A stretch of 64,000 nt of DNA from Streptomyces katrae (GCF_002028425.1 NZ_CP020042.1:6609560-6673559), one strand, 5' to 3'; shown: positions 29,500-38,425, counted from the stretch's first letter. The notes: generated from the letters alone by a model not told the origin. A program made the numbers and translations.

Positions 29500-31040
29500 G
29501 GCTGTTCCCCCTTGCTCGCCGAGGCCGGCGAGGTGTGCGTGTGCTGGTCGTCCGCCGAGTGGCTCTCGGCGGGCCGGGTGTCCCCGGAGAGGCCGCTCTG
29601 GAAGGCGGCGAGCCACATCCCGGGCTGGGCCTCGGCCCGCTCCGGTGCCGCGGCGGCGGTGGTCGTCCGCTCCGCGGCGGCCGGTGCGGCCGCAGCGGAG
29701 ACCCGGCTCCTGCGCCGGCGCTGCGGCAGGCCGTTCGGGGTCCGCTCGGTCACGACGGGCCCCTCGTCGTCCGCCGGGGGCGCCTGCGGCCCCGTGATCC
29801 GGCGCTGCTGCTCCAGCGGGGCGGACCCGCCGGCCTTCGCCGGGAGGGCCGCGCGCGGGCCGGAGGACGTACCGATGCCGTGCGCGACGCCGGTCGCCGT
29901 CGAGACGGTGGTGATCAGGTCCTGCGGGACGACGAGGACGGCGCGCACGCCGCCGTACGCCGAGGAGCGCAGCGAGACCCGGAAGCCGTACGCCTGCGCC
30001 AGCCGGCCGACCACGGCCAGGCCCAGTCGCGGGGTCTCGCCCAGGTCGGTGAGGTCGATGCCCTCCTGTGCCTGGCGCAGCATCCGCTCGGCCCGCTTGC
30101 GGGCCTCCTCGCTCATGCTCAGGCCGCCGTCCTCGATCTCGATGGCGATGCCCGAGTTCACCTCGACCGCGGTCAGGTGGACCCGGGTCTGCGGCGGGGA
30201 GTAGCGGGTGGCGTTGTCCAGCAGCTCGGCCAGTGCGTGGATGAGCGGCTCGACGGCGGGCCCGACGACGGCCACCTGGGTCACCGAGTGCAGTTCGACG
30301 CGCTGGTAGTCGATGATCCGGGACATGGCGCCGCGCAGCACGCTGTACAGCGGGACGGCCTTGCCCCACTGGCGGCCGGGCCGCGCGCCGCCGAGCACGG
30401 CGATGGAGTCGGCGAGCCGGCCGATCAGCGCGGTGCCGTGGTCGAGGCGCAGCAGGTCTCCGAAGACGGCCGGGTCCTGCCCGTGCCGGTCCTCCATCTC
30501 GCGCAGCTCCTGGGCCTGCTGGTGCACGATCGCCTGGACGCGGCGGGCGATGTTCACGAAGGCCCGCTGGGCGGAGTCGCGCAGGTCCTCCTCGGCGACC
30601 ACGGCGTCGAGCACCGAGCGCAGCACCGCCTGGTGCGCCGCTCTGAACTCCTGGGTCAGGCCCGGCCGGTGGACGTCGTCGTCCTCCAGGGAGGTGAGCA
30701 CGTCCTCGGGGAACTCGCCCTTGCGCAGCCGCCCCACGATGTCGGGCAGCAGCACCTCGGCCAGCCAGACGGTCTCCGCCTGCTGGACCGCCAGGGCCTC
30801 CTCGCGCGCCGCCACCACGGCCCGCATCGAGGCCACCGCCCGGCCGCGCCGGGCGGCCTCGGCGCAGGACAGCGCGACGGCCACGCAGGCCGCGGCGCCG
30901 ATCCAGGCGACGGAGGCGCGGGCGGACGCGGGTACCAGTGCCGCGGCCGCCGCGGATATCGCGGCGGTCACCAGGGCGGGCAGCGCCCATGCGACGGGTG
31001 AGGCGGGCCCTGGACTGCCGGGCGATCCCTCTCGAACCAT
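29496..31040 (-). CDS. cvnA: Conservon membrane sensor with histidine-kinase-like ATPase domain
   Basis: 514 residues from ATG 31040, with GAGGG upstream. Two N-terminal hydrophobic helices (WALPALVTAAISAAAAALV and WIGAAACVAVALSC) are followed by a helical dimer region. The HATPase domain has ELLDNATRYSPP (N box), IEIEDGGLSMS (G1) and RLGLAVVGRLA (G2). No clear phospho-acceptor His box is seen, as in other CvnA proteins. A long, disordered, Arg/Ala/Pro-rich C-terminal tail follows. It is the membrane anchor and ATPase of the conservon signalling complex. Confidence 0.88.
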   Translation of the reverse strand: MVREGSPGSPGPASPVAWALPALVTAAISAAAAALVPASARASVAWIGAAACVAVALSCAEAARRGRAVASMRAVVAAREEALAVQQAETVWLAEVLLPDIVGRLRKGEFPEDVLTSLEDDDVHRPGLTQEFRAAHQAVLRSVLDAVVAEEDLRDSAQRAFVNIARRVQAIVHQQAQELREMEDRHGQDPAVFGDLLRLDHGTALIGRLADSIAVLGGARPGRQWGKAVPLYSVLRGAMSRIIDYQRVELHSVTQVAVVGPAVEPLIHALAELLDNATRYSPPQTRVHLTAVEVNSGIAIEIEDGGLSMSEEARKRAERMLRQAQEGIDLTDLGETPRLGLAVVGRLAQAYGFRVSLRSSAYGGVRAVLVVPQDLITTVSTATGVAHGIGTSSGPRAALPAKAGGSAPLEQQRRITGPQAPPADDEGPVVTERTPNGLPQRRRRSRVSAAAAPAAAERTTTAAAAPERAEAQPGMWLAAFQSGLSGDTRPAESHSADDQHTHTSPASASKGEQP

Positions 31041-31251
31041 CAGAACCCTCAAACGATCGGTTGTGGAAGATCTTGGACAACAGCCCGGGATCCTAGCGGC
31101 TCCGTGCACGGGTATTGACAGGAGGTCATGATGTGGACGTGCCAATGGAGTTGGCTTGGCCGAAACTCGTCGGACGACACCGCTGCACTGCCGCCGGACC
31201 CACCGGCCGGGTGATGGTGCCGCCCACCGCGCTCCGCGCGACAATGGGGGA

Positions 31252-31992
31252 ATGCCGTACGTAGCGGTGACCGCACTCAGCCACGCCGGTCTGGTCCGCG
31301 AGCACAACGAGGACAGCCTCGTCGTCGGACCGTGGACCCTGTGCGCCACCGTGACCGACAGCCCCCAGACCCTCGTCTTCCCGCTCGGCCGCCCCCTGGT
31401 CGTCGCCGTCGCGGACGGACTCGGCGGACACCCGGCCGGGGAGGTGGCCAGCGCTCTCGTCGCCCGCCGGCTCTCCGCCCTCGGCCCCACCCTGAACGGA
31501 CCGGACCCCCTCCGTCACGCTCTGGAGGTGTGCGACTACGAGGTGAACGCGGCCGCCGAGGGCCACCCGGAGATGTTCACCATGGCCACCACCGTCGCCG
31601 GCGTCCTCGTGCTCGGCCAGTCACTGCTCGTGTTCAACGTGGGCGACAGCCGGGTCTACTCCGCCGGACCCGACGGCCTGCGCCGGGTCAGCGTCGACGA
31701 CAGCCCGCTCCCGCCACCCGGACGGCGCACCACCTCCGCCGTCACCCAGACCCTCGGCGGCAGCCGCGCCTCCGGCACCCCCGTGCCCCACGTGACGTCC
31801 CTGGCGCTCGCCCCGGGCGACCGCTACCTGGTGTGCAGCGACGGACTCACCGACCCGCTGCCCGACGAGGAGATCGACGCCGTCCTGCGGGTCCACGACG
31901 ACGGCCGGGCCGCCTTCGAACTGTGGAAGGCCGCCATCGAGGCCGGCGGCCCCGACAACATCACGCTCGCACTGGTCCGCGTCGGAGCGTAG
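31252..31992 (+). CDS. PP2C-family serine/threonine phosphatase
   Basis: 246 residues from ATG 31252. Metal-binding PP2C motifs are in place: LVREHNEDS, VADGLGGH, FNVGDSRVY, LVCSDGLTD and GGPDNITL. There is no membrane segment. GACAAT lies 7 bp upstream of the start and could be a -10 element of a leaderless transcript. The kinase it opposes is not adjacent. It is divergent from cvnA across a ~210-bp gap that must hold both promoters. Confidence 0.88.
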   Translation: MPYVAVTALSHAGLVREHNEDSLVVGPWTLCATVTDSPQTLVFPLGRPLVVAVADGLGGHPAGEVASALVARRLSALGPTLNGPDPLRHALEVCDYEVNAAAEGHPEMFTMATTVAGVLVLGQSLLVFNVGDSRVYSAGPDGLRRVSVDDSPLPPPGRRTTSAVTQTLGGSRASGTPVPHVTSLALAPGDRYLVCSDGLTDPLPDEEIDAVLRVHDDGRAAFELWKAAIEAGGPDNITLALVRVGA

Positions 31993-32011
31993 GACCGGAG
32001 GGGAGCCGGGC

Positions 32012-32791
32012 ATGCCCCTGCACGTGGGAACCTCGGGCTGGCAGTACAAGGACTGGCGCGGCCCCCTCTATCCGGACGGCCTGCCCCAGCGGCTCTGGCT
32101 GGAGGAGTACGCCCGGGGCTTCGCCACCGTGGAGAACAACAACGCCTTCTACCGGCTCCCGGAGACCGGGACCTTCGCCTCCTGGCGCGAGCGCACCCCC
32201 GAGGACTTCGTGATGGCGGTCAAGGCCAGCCGCTACCTGACCCACGTCAAACGCCTGCGCGACCCCGAGGAGCCGGTGCACCGGCTGCTGGAGCACGCCG
32301 CCGGCCTCGGCCCCCGCCTCGGCCCCGTCCTGCTCCAGCTCCCGCCGACCCTCCGGGCCGACCCCGCCGCGCTCGACGCCTGCCTCGACTGCTTCCCCGG
32401 GACCGTACGGGTGGCCGTCGAACCGCGCCACCCGTCCTGGTGGGCCCCCGAAGCCCGGCTGAGGGCCGTCCTCGAAGCCCACGGCAGCGCCCTGTGCTGG
32501 GCCGACCGGTGGTCGCGGCCGGTGACCCCGCTGTGGCGCACCGCGTCCTGGGGGTACGTACGCCTCCACGCGGGCGCCGCGAACCCGCCGCCCCGCTACG
32601 GCCGGCAGGCGCTGCACTCCTGGGCCCGGCGGATCGCCGACGGCTGGCCCGACCGGGACGACGTCTACGTGTACTTCAACAACGACCCGGGCGGCGCGGC
32701 CGTCGCCGACGCCTCCCGCTTCGCCCGGGCCGCCGCCGCGGACGGCCGCACCGTCACCCGTACCCCGCCACCCCTTAAGGACTCCGGGTAG
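32012..32791 (+). CDS. DUF72 (YecE-like) protein
   Basis: 259 residues, TIM-barrel DUF72 family. The start is at ATG 32012, preceded by GGAGGGGAG. Family segments include LHVGTSGWQYKDWRG at the N-terminus, ENNNAFYRLP, FVMAVKASRYLTHVKRL and YVYFNNDPGGAAVADA near the end. The biochemical role of YecE-like proteins is not established. It follows the PP2C gene by 19 bp and is probably co-transcribed. Confidence 0.9.
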   Translation: MPLHVGTSGWQYKDWRGPLYPDGLPQRLWLEEYARGFATVENNNAFYRLPETGTFASWRERTPEDFVMAVKASRYLTHVKRLRDPEEPVHRLLEHAAGLGPRLGPVLLQLPPTLRADPAALDACLDCFPGTVRVAVEPRHPSWWAPEARLRAVLEAHGSALCWADRWSRPVTPLWRTASWGYVRLHAGAANPPPRYGRQALHSWARRIADGWPDRDDVYVYFNNDPGGAAVADASRFARAAAADGRTVTRTPPPLKDSG

Positions 32792-32869
32792 CGCGGCACC
32801 GCTCGCGCGGGGTCAGCCGGGCCGGCTGGTCCCCGTGCGCCGGCCGGGTGGGCGCCGGAGCGCCGCCCG

Positions 32870-33199
32870 CTAACCCGCCGCCGACTCCTCGGCCACCCAC
32901 CGCAGGTACGCCTCGGCCCCGCCCGTCACCGGCAGGGTGATCCACTCGTGCACCTCGTACGGATGCTCCCGCCCGACCCAGGCGGCGAGCTCCGGCAGCC
33001 GGCCGGCGGTCGTCTTGTACGAGATCCGCCACTCCCGGGCCGTCTCGACGCTCCCCCTCCACCGGTAGACGGAGGTGAACGGCGGGTCGACCTGCGCGCA
33101 GGCCGCCAGCCGGGCCTCCACCGCCCCCCGCGCCAGCGCCTGCGCCCGCCCCTCGTCGTCGACGGTGGTCTGCGCGATCACGATCCCGGTGCTCTCCAC
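32870..33199 (-). CDS. cutA: CutA-like divalent-cation tolerance protein
   Basis: 109 residues, the usual length for CutA. Signature segments are AQTTVDDEGRAQALARG, ARLAACAQVDP, SVYRWRGSVETAREWRISYKT and HPYEVHEWITLPV. These trimeric cytoplasmic proteins are linked to copper tolerance and signalling in other bacteria. It is divergent from the RraA-like gene. Confidence 0.92.
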   Translation of the reverse strand: MESTGIVIAQTTVDDEGRAQALARGAVEARLAACAQVDPPFTSVYRWRGSVETAREWRISYKTTAGRLPELAAWVGREHPYEVHEWITLPVTGGAEAYLRWVAEESAAG

Positions 33200-33281
33200 G
33201 GCCCCGACCCTACCCAGCCGCCGCGGCCTAGGATCGGCGCACGCCGCCGGGGCGGGTCCGAGCCAGGGTCAGGAGAACGCC

Positions 33282-33974
33282 GTGCTGAAGGAATTCGCCG
33301 AACTGTCCACACCGCTGATCGCCGACGCCTGCGTCCGCACCGGCGTACCGCTGCGCACCGCACCGCCCGGCATCGCCTCCGTCCCGGCCGCGGGCCGCCT
33401 CGCGGGCCGCGCCCTGCCCGTGCGGCACTACGGCAGCGTGGACGTCTTCCTCGAGGCCTTCGCCGCGGCCGAGCCGGGCGACGTCCTCGTGATCGACAAC
33501 GGCGGCCGCACCGACGAGGCCTGCGTCGGCGACCTGGCCGTCCTGGAGGCACGGGCGGCGGGCATCTCGGGGCTGGTGGTGTGGGGCCTGCACCGGGACA
33601 CCCCCGAACTGGCAGAGATCGGCCTCCCGGTCTTCAGCTACGGCAGCTGCCCGGCCGGCCCCGTACGGCTGGACGGGCGCGGGCCCGAAGCCCTGACCAG
33701 CGCACGTTGCGGGGAGCACCTGGTGCGGGGCGGGGACCTGGTCTTCGGCGACGAGGACGGCGTGCTGTTCGTCCCCTCCGCCCGCGCCGGGGAGGTCCTG
33801 GCGACGGCGCACCGCATCCACGACACCGAACGCGAACAGGCCCGCAGGATCCGGGCCGGTGAGACCCTGCGCGAACAGACCGCGTTCGCCGACTACCTCA
33901 CCCGCCGCGCCGCCGACCCCTCCTACACCTTCCGGGCGCACCTGCGCCGCATCGGCGGGGCGATCGAGGAATGA
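33282..33974 (+). CDS. RraA-family protein (4-hydroxy-4-methyl-2-oxoglutarate aldolase / demethylmenaquinone methyltransferase-like fold)
   Basis: 230 residues from GTG 33282, with AGGAGA upstream. RraA-like landmarks: LIADACVRTG, LPVRHYGSVDVFLEAF, GDVLVIDNGGRTDEACVGDL (with the D...R region used by HMG aldolases) and DLVFGDEDGVLFVP. Members are either RNase E regulators or class II pyruvate aldolases. The presence of GD.R-like residues makes an aldolase possible. I would not decide between them. Confidence 0.82.
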   Translation: MLKEFAELSTPLIADACVRTGVPLRTAPPGIASVPAAGRLAGRALPVRHYGSVDVFLEAFAAAEPGDVLVIDNGGRTDEACVGDLAVLEARAAGISGLVVWGLHRDTPELAEIGLPVFSYGSCPAGPVRLDGRGPEALTSARCGEHLVRGGDLVFGDEDGVLFVPSARAGEVLATAHRIHDTEREQARRIRAGETLREQTAFADYLTRRAADPSYTFRAHLRRIGGAIEE

Positions 33975-34012
33975 CCCGCCCCGCCCCGCCCCGCCCCGCG
34001 CCGGGTCCGCGG

Positions 34013-34951
34013 TCAGTCGAGGACGTCGGGGACCGGCTCGGCGCTGCTGCGCCGCAGTGCCGTCCTCGACCCGGTGGCCGGGCCGAGTGCCCAGTCCGAG
34101 AGGGCCATGGAGTCCATGTAGCGCTCCTCGTCGCCCAGCAGGACGCCGATGACGGTCTTGCCGTTGCGGGTCACGGAGAAGACCAGGCACTTGCCCGCGG
34201 CCGTGGTGGTGCCGGTCTTGACCCCGATGGCGCCGGGGTAGCCGTAGCCGGCGGGCCGCGGCTGGACCAGCAGGTTGGTGTTGGACCAGGTGGCCAGGGA
34301 CGACGTGCCGCCGGTGCTGTACGCGGCGGTCTTCACGAGCGCCTGCAGCAGCGGGACGGTCATCGCGTGCCGGGTGAGCTTGGCGAGGTCGCGCGGGGTG
34401 GTGAGGTTCCTGCCGGTCGGGGAGATGCCGTCGAAGCTGTCGTAGACGGTCCCGGTCAGGCCCAGCGCCTTCGCCGTGGCGTTCATCCTCGCGATGAAGT
34501 CCGCGGTGCGCCCGGCGGTGGTCGAGCCGGCCCCGAAGGTGTCCGCGAGCGCGTACGCGGCGTCGCAGCCCGAGGGCAGCAGCATGGCGTAGAGCAGCTG
34601 ACGGACCGTCGGGGTGGCCCCGGCCTTCAGCTGGGCGGAGCTCGCACCCTTGCGGTAGACGTAGTCGAGGTACTCCTGCTTGACCGTGACCCTCCGGTCG
34701 AGGTCCAGGCCGGGCTGGGACGTGACCACGAGAGCCGTCATGATCTTGGTCGTACTGGCCATCTGGCGTGGGGTGTCGGGGGCCTTGGAGGTGAGCACGG
34801 CCCCCGTGGCTCCGTCGACGAGCACCGCGCCGGCCGCGCTCAGGGCGGGCGCGGCGGCGGCACGGGCGGGGACGGCGGCGGTGAACAGGGCACCGGCGGC
34901 GAGGGCGACGGCGAGCGCGCCCCGGGCGCGCCGCATCAGACTGGCGATCAT
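34013..34951 (-). CDS. D-alanyl-D-alanine carboxypeptidase (peptidase S11)
   Basis: 312 residues with an N-terminal signal peptide (RGALAVALAAGALFTAAVPARAAA). The three penicillin-binding motifs are STTK (in MASTTKIMTALV), SGC (in LPSGCDAAYALAD, where SxN is usual) and KTG (in GVKTGTTTAAGK). It trims peptidoglycan pentapeptides outside the membrane. In the ancestral chromosome it would lie directly divergent from panD, whose promoter and first codons remain just upstream of it at 35112-35200. Confidence 0.9.
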   Translation of the reverse strand: MIASLMRRARGALAVALAAGALFTAAVPARAAAAPALSAAGAVLVDGATGAVLTSKAPDTPRQMASTTKIMTALVVTSQPGLDLDRRVTVKQEYLDYVYRKGASSAQLKAGATPTVRQLLYAMLLPSGCDAAYALADTFGAGSTTAGRTADFIARMNATAKALGLTGTVYDSFDGISPTGRNLTTPRDLAKLTRHAMTVPLLQALVKTAAYSTGGTSSLATWSNTNLLVQPRPAGYGYPGAIGVKTGTTTAAGKCLVFSVTRNGKTVIGVLLGDEERYMDSMALSDWALGPATGSRTALRRSSAEPVPDVLD

Positions 34952-35111
34952 GCGACCTCACATGAGAGGGGGGAAGAAAGCCCGGAGGAGACAGGTGTTG
35001 GTCTCCCCGCCCTCGCGCCCTCCGACACCGTGCCGCGCCTCCGCCTCGTGCGCGCGCCGCAAAAGCCGGCCGACCCTGCCCTGGGAGAACTCCTGCAAGA
35101 ACTGGGGAGGG

Positions 35112-35139
35112 CTGACCGGGCAGCGAATCGTCGTAGTCT
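35112..35139 (+). promoter_or_regulatory. Original panD promoter, now separated from panD
   Basis: CTGACC and TAGTCT are spaced 16 bp. The leader continues to GGGAGCATTCGC and the ATG at 35177. The equivalent block recurs at 47247 and 59958, with 17-bp spacing and better -10 boxes. Here it drives only a truncated panD start. Confidence 0.6.
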
Positions 35140-35176
35140 CCGGAGACCGGGGAGCAGACACACCGGGAGCATTCGC

Positions 35177-35200
35177 ATGCTTCGCACCATGTTCAACTCC
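35177..35200 (+). other. att-like core copy 1 (left chromosomal junction)
   Basis: The core 35177-35196 is identical in all three copies, and the following C/G-TCC is shared with one mismatch. The left flank is the original panD leader and the right flank is island sequence (TACATCTGACATCTGGG). The reading frame ends at the TGA at 35207-35209, so it could encode only a decapeptide. Confidence 0.8.
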
Positions 35201-35530
35201 TACATCTGACATCTGGGCGTTTCCGCAGGTCAGCGGCGTGACGGCAGGGCTTTGGTCAGCAAACGGTCAGCATCAGCCCCTGGTGCTGATCACGGAAGCG
35301 CCGTCGCCGGCAGTCGCGCATGTCGCCGGCGCAGGGGCCGTGTCGGTGCTTCGTGACGGCCTCTGCCACGTGGAGCCCGACGTCGTTGGGGCCGCGCCCG
35401 GCCGTCCTCGCCGGTGCCACGGGTGCAGTCATCCGCCCGACGACGAACGCAGCAACAGCCTCGTCTCCTCCGTTCAGGCGAAGCGATCGCTATTTCGGCA
35501 GCGGTTCGATCTCAGGGTTTCTAGCGTCGG
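35197..35530. repeat. Island left end, copy A
   Basis: About 330 bp closely matching 47355-47693. It includes the blocks TACATCTGACATCTGGGCGT, the three GGTCAGC sites, GACGGCCTCTG and AGGCGAAGCGATCGCTATTT. It is non-coding as far as can be seen and probably includes the recombinase arm region and the promoter for the first core gene. Confidence 0.85.
35228..35271. promoter_or_regulatory. GGTCAGC arm-type repeats, left end A
   Basis: GGTCAGC occurs at 35228-35234, 35254-35260 and 35265-35271, all in the same orientation, the last two with an 11-bp pitch. The right ends also carry paired GTCAGC copies with 11-bp pitch. This is the layout expected of tyrosine-recombinase arm sites. Confidence 0.6.
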
Positions 35531-35563
35531 CAGCAGTGTTTCGCTGGGCGAGAGGACTCGAAC

Positions 35564-36454
35564 ATGACCGACCCTGCCGCAGGTGTGCGCCCACACGCTG
35601 TAGCGCGCCGGCTCCCCGGCCGTGCAAAGCGGCGCATGGACGTCCTGCGCGAGTACGAGCAATTCAATTCCGATCGCCGCAGGGGGATTCCTCCGGTGCT
35701 GTGGCCATTCTTGGCGCCGGACCCGGACTCGTACTACCGATGGCGGGTCCAGCTGGATTGCGCTTGCATCAAGGAGCTGCTGACACCGGACGACTGCACC
35801 CCGCCAAGCGAGAGGCAGTGGCGTGGCCTCGGGAATGGTGGAGCATTGCCGCAGGGACAGGTGTACTGCCGGCACGACGATTCCGTCGATGCTCCCTACC
35901 GCGACATCATTGAGTGGGGAGAACGACGAGAGGTGAGCTTTCCCGCCGACCCGGTGGAGCCACCCGAATGGGCCGAAGCCGACGTGTGGGCCGTGATCCG
36001 CCACCATGAAGCACACACGTCGGCCTTCTGGAAGATAACGCTGGCCTGCGGACACCTCGAAGAGGTCGTAGCGCCAACCCTCGACTGGAAACCCGATGAC
36101 GGGCCGCGCTTGGCCGAGGCCAAAAGGGTGAAACAGATGATCGAGGAATTCGAGCAGGCCTGGGCCTCAGACCCGATGCTTCAACCCGAAGCCGAACGTG
36201 AACACACCCGCCGGATGCTGGCGGCAGGCTGGCCGCGTCCAATGCCGGAACAGTCTTGCCATACCTGTCCCCACGCTCGCGCGATTGTCGCGTATCAGCA
36301 CGTGGGCTGGCTCATTCCACGCAAAGAGGCGCCGAAGCCCGAGGACCCGCCGCCGGATCGCGCTGTCTTGGAGCGCCGACTGCGCCGGGCCGAGGCCGAG
36401 GCGGAACGGCTGCGAGTGCAACTGTCCGGGCACGAGGAGCGACGGGACGCCTGA
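35564..36454 (+). CDS. Island core protein 1, duplicated Cys/His motif and C-terminal coiled coil
   Basis: 296 residues from ATG 35564, with GAGAGGA upstream. I do not recognise a named family. An internal duplication is visible: YYRWRVQLDCACIKE with YCRH (C66, C68, C102, H104), and FWKITLACGHLEE with CHTC (C162, H164, C232, C235). This suggests two small zinc-binding units. Residues 265-296 (RAVLERRLRRAEAEAERLRV) form a coiled coil. A copy lacking the first ~110 residues occurs in island B at 51711. Occurrence in both islands next to core protein 2 suggests a job for the element itself rather than cargo. Confidence 0.75.
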   Translation: MTDPAAGVRPHAVARRLPGRAKRRMDVLREYEQFNSDRRRGIPPVLWPFLAPDPDSYYRWRVQLDCACIKELLTPDDCTPPSERQWRGLGNGGALPQGQVYCRHDDSVDAPYRDIIEWGERREVSFPADPVEPPEWAEADVWAVIRHHEAHTSAFWKITLACGHLEEVVAPTLDWKPDDGPRLAEAKRVKQMIEEFEQAWASDPMLQPEAEREHTRRMLAAGWPRPMPEQSCHTCPHARAIVAYQHVGWLIPRKEAPKPEDPPPDRAVLERRLRRAEAEAERLRVQLSGHEERRDA

Positions 36455-36583
36455 CCGACGGTTCCCGTGAGCTGCTGGCACTCTTTCGGATCGGATCCCC
36501 TCAACTCCCACTCACACCGCCGATGGATGGTGTCGCGCCCGTGTGCACCTGGGCGCGACGCCATCCCCCCTGCCCGAGCATGC

Positions 36584-37936
36584 TCAGGTCAGTACGCGCA
36601 TCGCGAGTACGGAGCCGTCTTGATGGATGGAGACGGGGCCGTCCCACTTCGATTCCCAGCCGAGGAGCGGCCATGTCTTCCGGTGGGCGTGGACCTCGGC
36701 GCGGTACCGCTCCAGCTGACCGTTCTCGAGATGGTGGAAGAGGTCCTTCGCGACTCCGGAGAACGCCTCGACCCGTGTCCTGTTGAGACGGAAGACGTGG
36801 TCGGTGCCGACGAAGTCGATGCCGTGGAGCTGTACGTACGCGTCTTGGACGCTGTCGGTGGCGGCATGGATGAGGCCCGTGAAGTGGCGCTGTCCCTGCC
36901 TCTTGGTCAGGTACTGCGCGGTGGCCGTGCCGTCTCCGGCGAAGGCCGTCAGGCCGGCGGCGGCGGTACGGGCGAGGACGCGCCGAAACCACGGATAGTG
37001 CTCGGGCTGGACGTGGAACCCCGGTTCGGGCGCTGACGGTTCGTCGCCCTCGTGGGGCCGTTGGATTCCCGGGTAGATGTTCTCGTCTTCGACGGGTTGA
37101 TCGAGGTGGTTGTCGGGGGACTTGAGCGGGCCGTTCAGCTGGCCGCCGGTTCCGCGCGCCTGCAAGGCGTGCACCGTGAGGGGGCCCTCGGTAGGAAGCT
37201 CTGTGCTGAACACCAGGACCGGCGTCTCGTTCCACGCGCCGATGTGGACTGCCTCGACGTGGGCGGAGGCGGACGCCAGCTGGGTGTGCGACGTGGCGGC
37301 GTTGCTGTGGTTGCCCTTGCAGGCGATCGGGATGACCGACGACGGCTCGCCGGGCTTCCAGACCTCGGCGAAGAACTGCGGCCGGTAGCGGTAGCCGGAT
37401 CGCGGCCCGGAGTCACGGCTGGTGAGGGCCCAGCCGGCCCGCAGCGCGGTGTCGGCGGGGACGACCGAGATTGAATGATCCGGGTAGCGTCGGCCCAGGA
37501 GCTGTCGGGCGAGAGTCAGGGCGAAGCCGGTGCCGAGCTCCCCGGACTGGATCGCCTTGTAGTAGTCCGCGGTCTCCCGGCCCTCTGCCGAGAGCGTCAT
37601 GAAGGACTCGGCGCCGCCGGTCAGAGCCTGGCTGTACTTCAGGCATCCCCAGTGTTCCGCGAGCCCGCGGCTGGCCCCTCGCCGGGACAGGGCGATGGCC
37701 CGGCCGAGGGTGTGTAAGACATCCCAGGGCGTGAGCTGGACGGTCCGGTCCAGCTCCTTCGTCGGTATGGGGCGCAGACCAGACTTGCGCCGGAGCTCTT
37801 CGAGCTCCTTCTCCTCGCGGGCCTTGTCGTCCTCGGCGGCGGCCTCATCGACCTTGCCGACCAGCCCGGTGCTGGAATGAGCGGAGATGTTGGAGGGCTG
37901 GACGAGCTCCTTCAGTACGTCAGCGGCTGGCTTCAA
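36584..37936 (-). CDS. Island core protein 2, unknown function
   Basis: About 450 residues. I chose the TTG at 37936 because AAGGGGAACAGG sits directly before it and this site is conserved in the island B copy. An ATG at 37978 would add 14 residues but has no ribosome-binding site. The N-terminal third is charged and helical (DKAREEKELEELRRKSG). The middle (YRYRPQFFAEVW, VIPIACKGNHS, SHTQLASASAHVEAVHIG) faintly recalls a restriction-endonuclease-like fold with degenerate catalytic residues, but I would not call it a nuclease. It is convergent with core protein 1. A truncated copy lies in island B at 52225-52779. Confidence 0.7.
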   Translation of the reverse strand: MKPAADVLKELVQPSNISAHSSTGLVGKVDEAAAEDDKAREEKELEELRRKSGLRPIPTKELDRTVQLTPWDVLHTLGRAIALSRRGASRGLAEHWGCLKYSQALTGGAESFMTLSAEGRETADYYKAIQSGELGTGFALTLARQLLGRRYPDHSISVVPADTALRAGWALTSRDSGPRSGYRYRPQFFAEVWKPGEPSSVIPIACKGNHSNAATSHTQLASASAHVEAVHIGAWNETPVLVFSTELPTEGPLTVHALQARGTGGQLNGPLKSPDNHLDQPVEDENIYPGIQRPHEGDEPSAPEPGFHVQPEHYPWFRRVLARTAAAGLTAFAGDGTATAQYLTKRQGQRHFTGLIHAATDSVQDAYVQLHGIDFVGTDHVFRLNRTRVEAFSGVAKDLFHHLENGQLERYRAEVHAHRKTWPLLGWESKWDGPVSIHQDGSVLAMRVLT

Positions 37937-38125
37937 CCTGTTCCCCTTACGGTTCGCTCGGGTGTGACAGACCAACATCGCAAGCTATGCAGCGGGACAG
38001 GGGCGCGCATAGGGCGTACATGCGCACGGCGCTGCATGCCCGCTCTGCCTCCCTGCCGGTTCTGTGATCGCGACGGCTGTAGTCGGCGGCGAGGGCGTGA
38101 TCATCCGCGCCCCCGGGACTTCAGC

Positions 38126-38299
38126 GGTGCTTGGGTGACTGGACACCCGCGGCTCAGTGCCCTGCACGCGCTCATCCTGGATGGTGACCTGAGGCTCGTT
38201 ACCGCTGGCAATTCCATAGCCATCTGGGATCCGATGACGGGCGACAAGGCGGGGCTGCTCGGTATTCGGCCGGACCTGACGGCCACGCGTCCTGGCTGA
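38126..38299 (+). pseudogene. WD40-repeat protein fragment
   Basis: A short reading frame without a start matches the end of a WD40 blade: LHALILDGDLRLVTAGN followed by SIAIWDPMTGDKAGLL, then a stop at 38297. It directly precedes the decayed right end. It looks like the remnant of a larger cargo gene lost by deletion. Confidence 0.45.
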
Positions 38300-38304
38300 G
38301 TGCC

Positions 38305-38425
38305 AGAACAGTCAGCAACGGGTCAGCGTGAGTCCTGAACGACCTGCGGACAGATGACCGAACTTGCGAGTCGTTGCAGGCTCCGGAGACCTTCCTGCAC
38401 CTGCAGAAAGGCGGGCAGGGAACAG
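38305..38425. repeat. Decayed third right end inside island A
   Basis: The order GTCAGC (38311), GGTCAGC (38321), GAGTCCTGAA, ATGACC (38354), CGAGTCGTTGCAGG, GAGACC, GGGCAGGGA-ACAGACA parallels the right ends at 47204 and 59915. The -10 has decayed and no core copy follows. It marks an older island end, with the cargo operon now lying beyond it. Confidence 0.7.

Noticed and set aside
37052..37474. Plus-strand open frames inside core gene 2
   Set aside because: They are shadows of the minus-strand gene, whose frame is conserved in the second, truncated copy.
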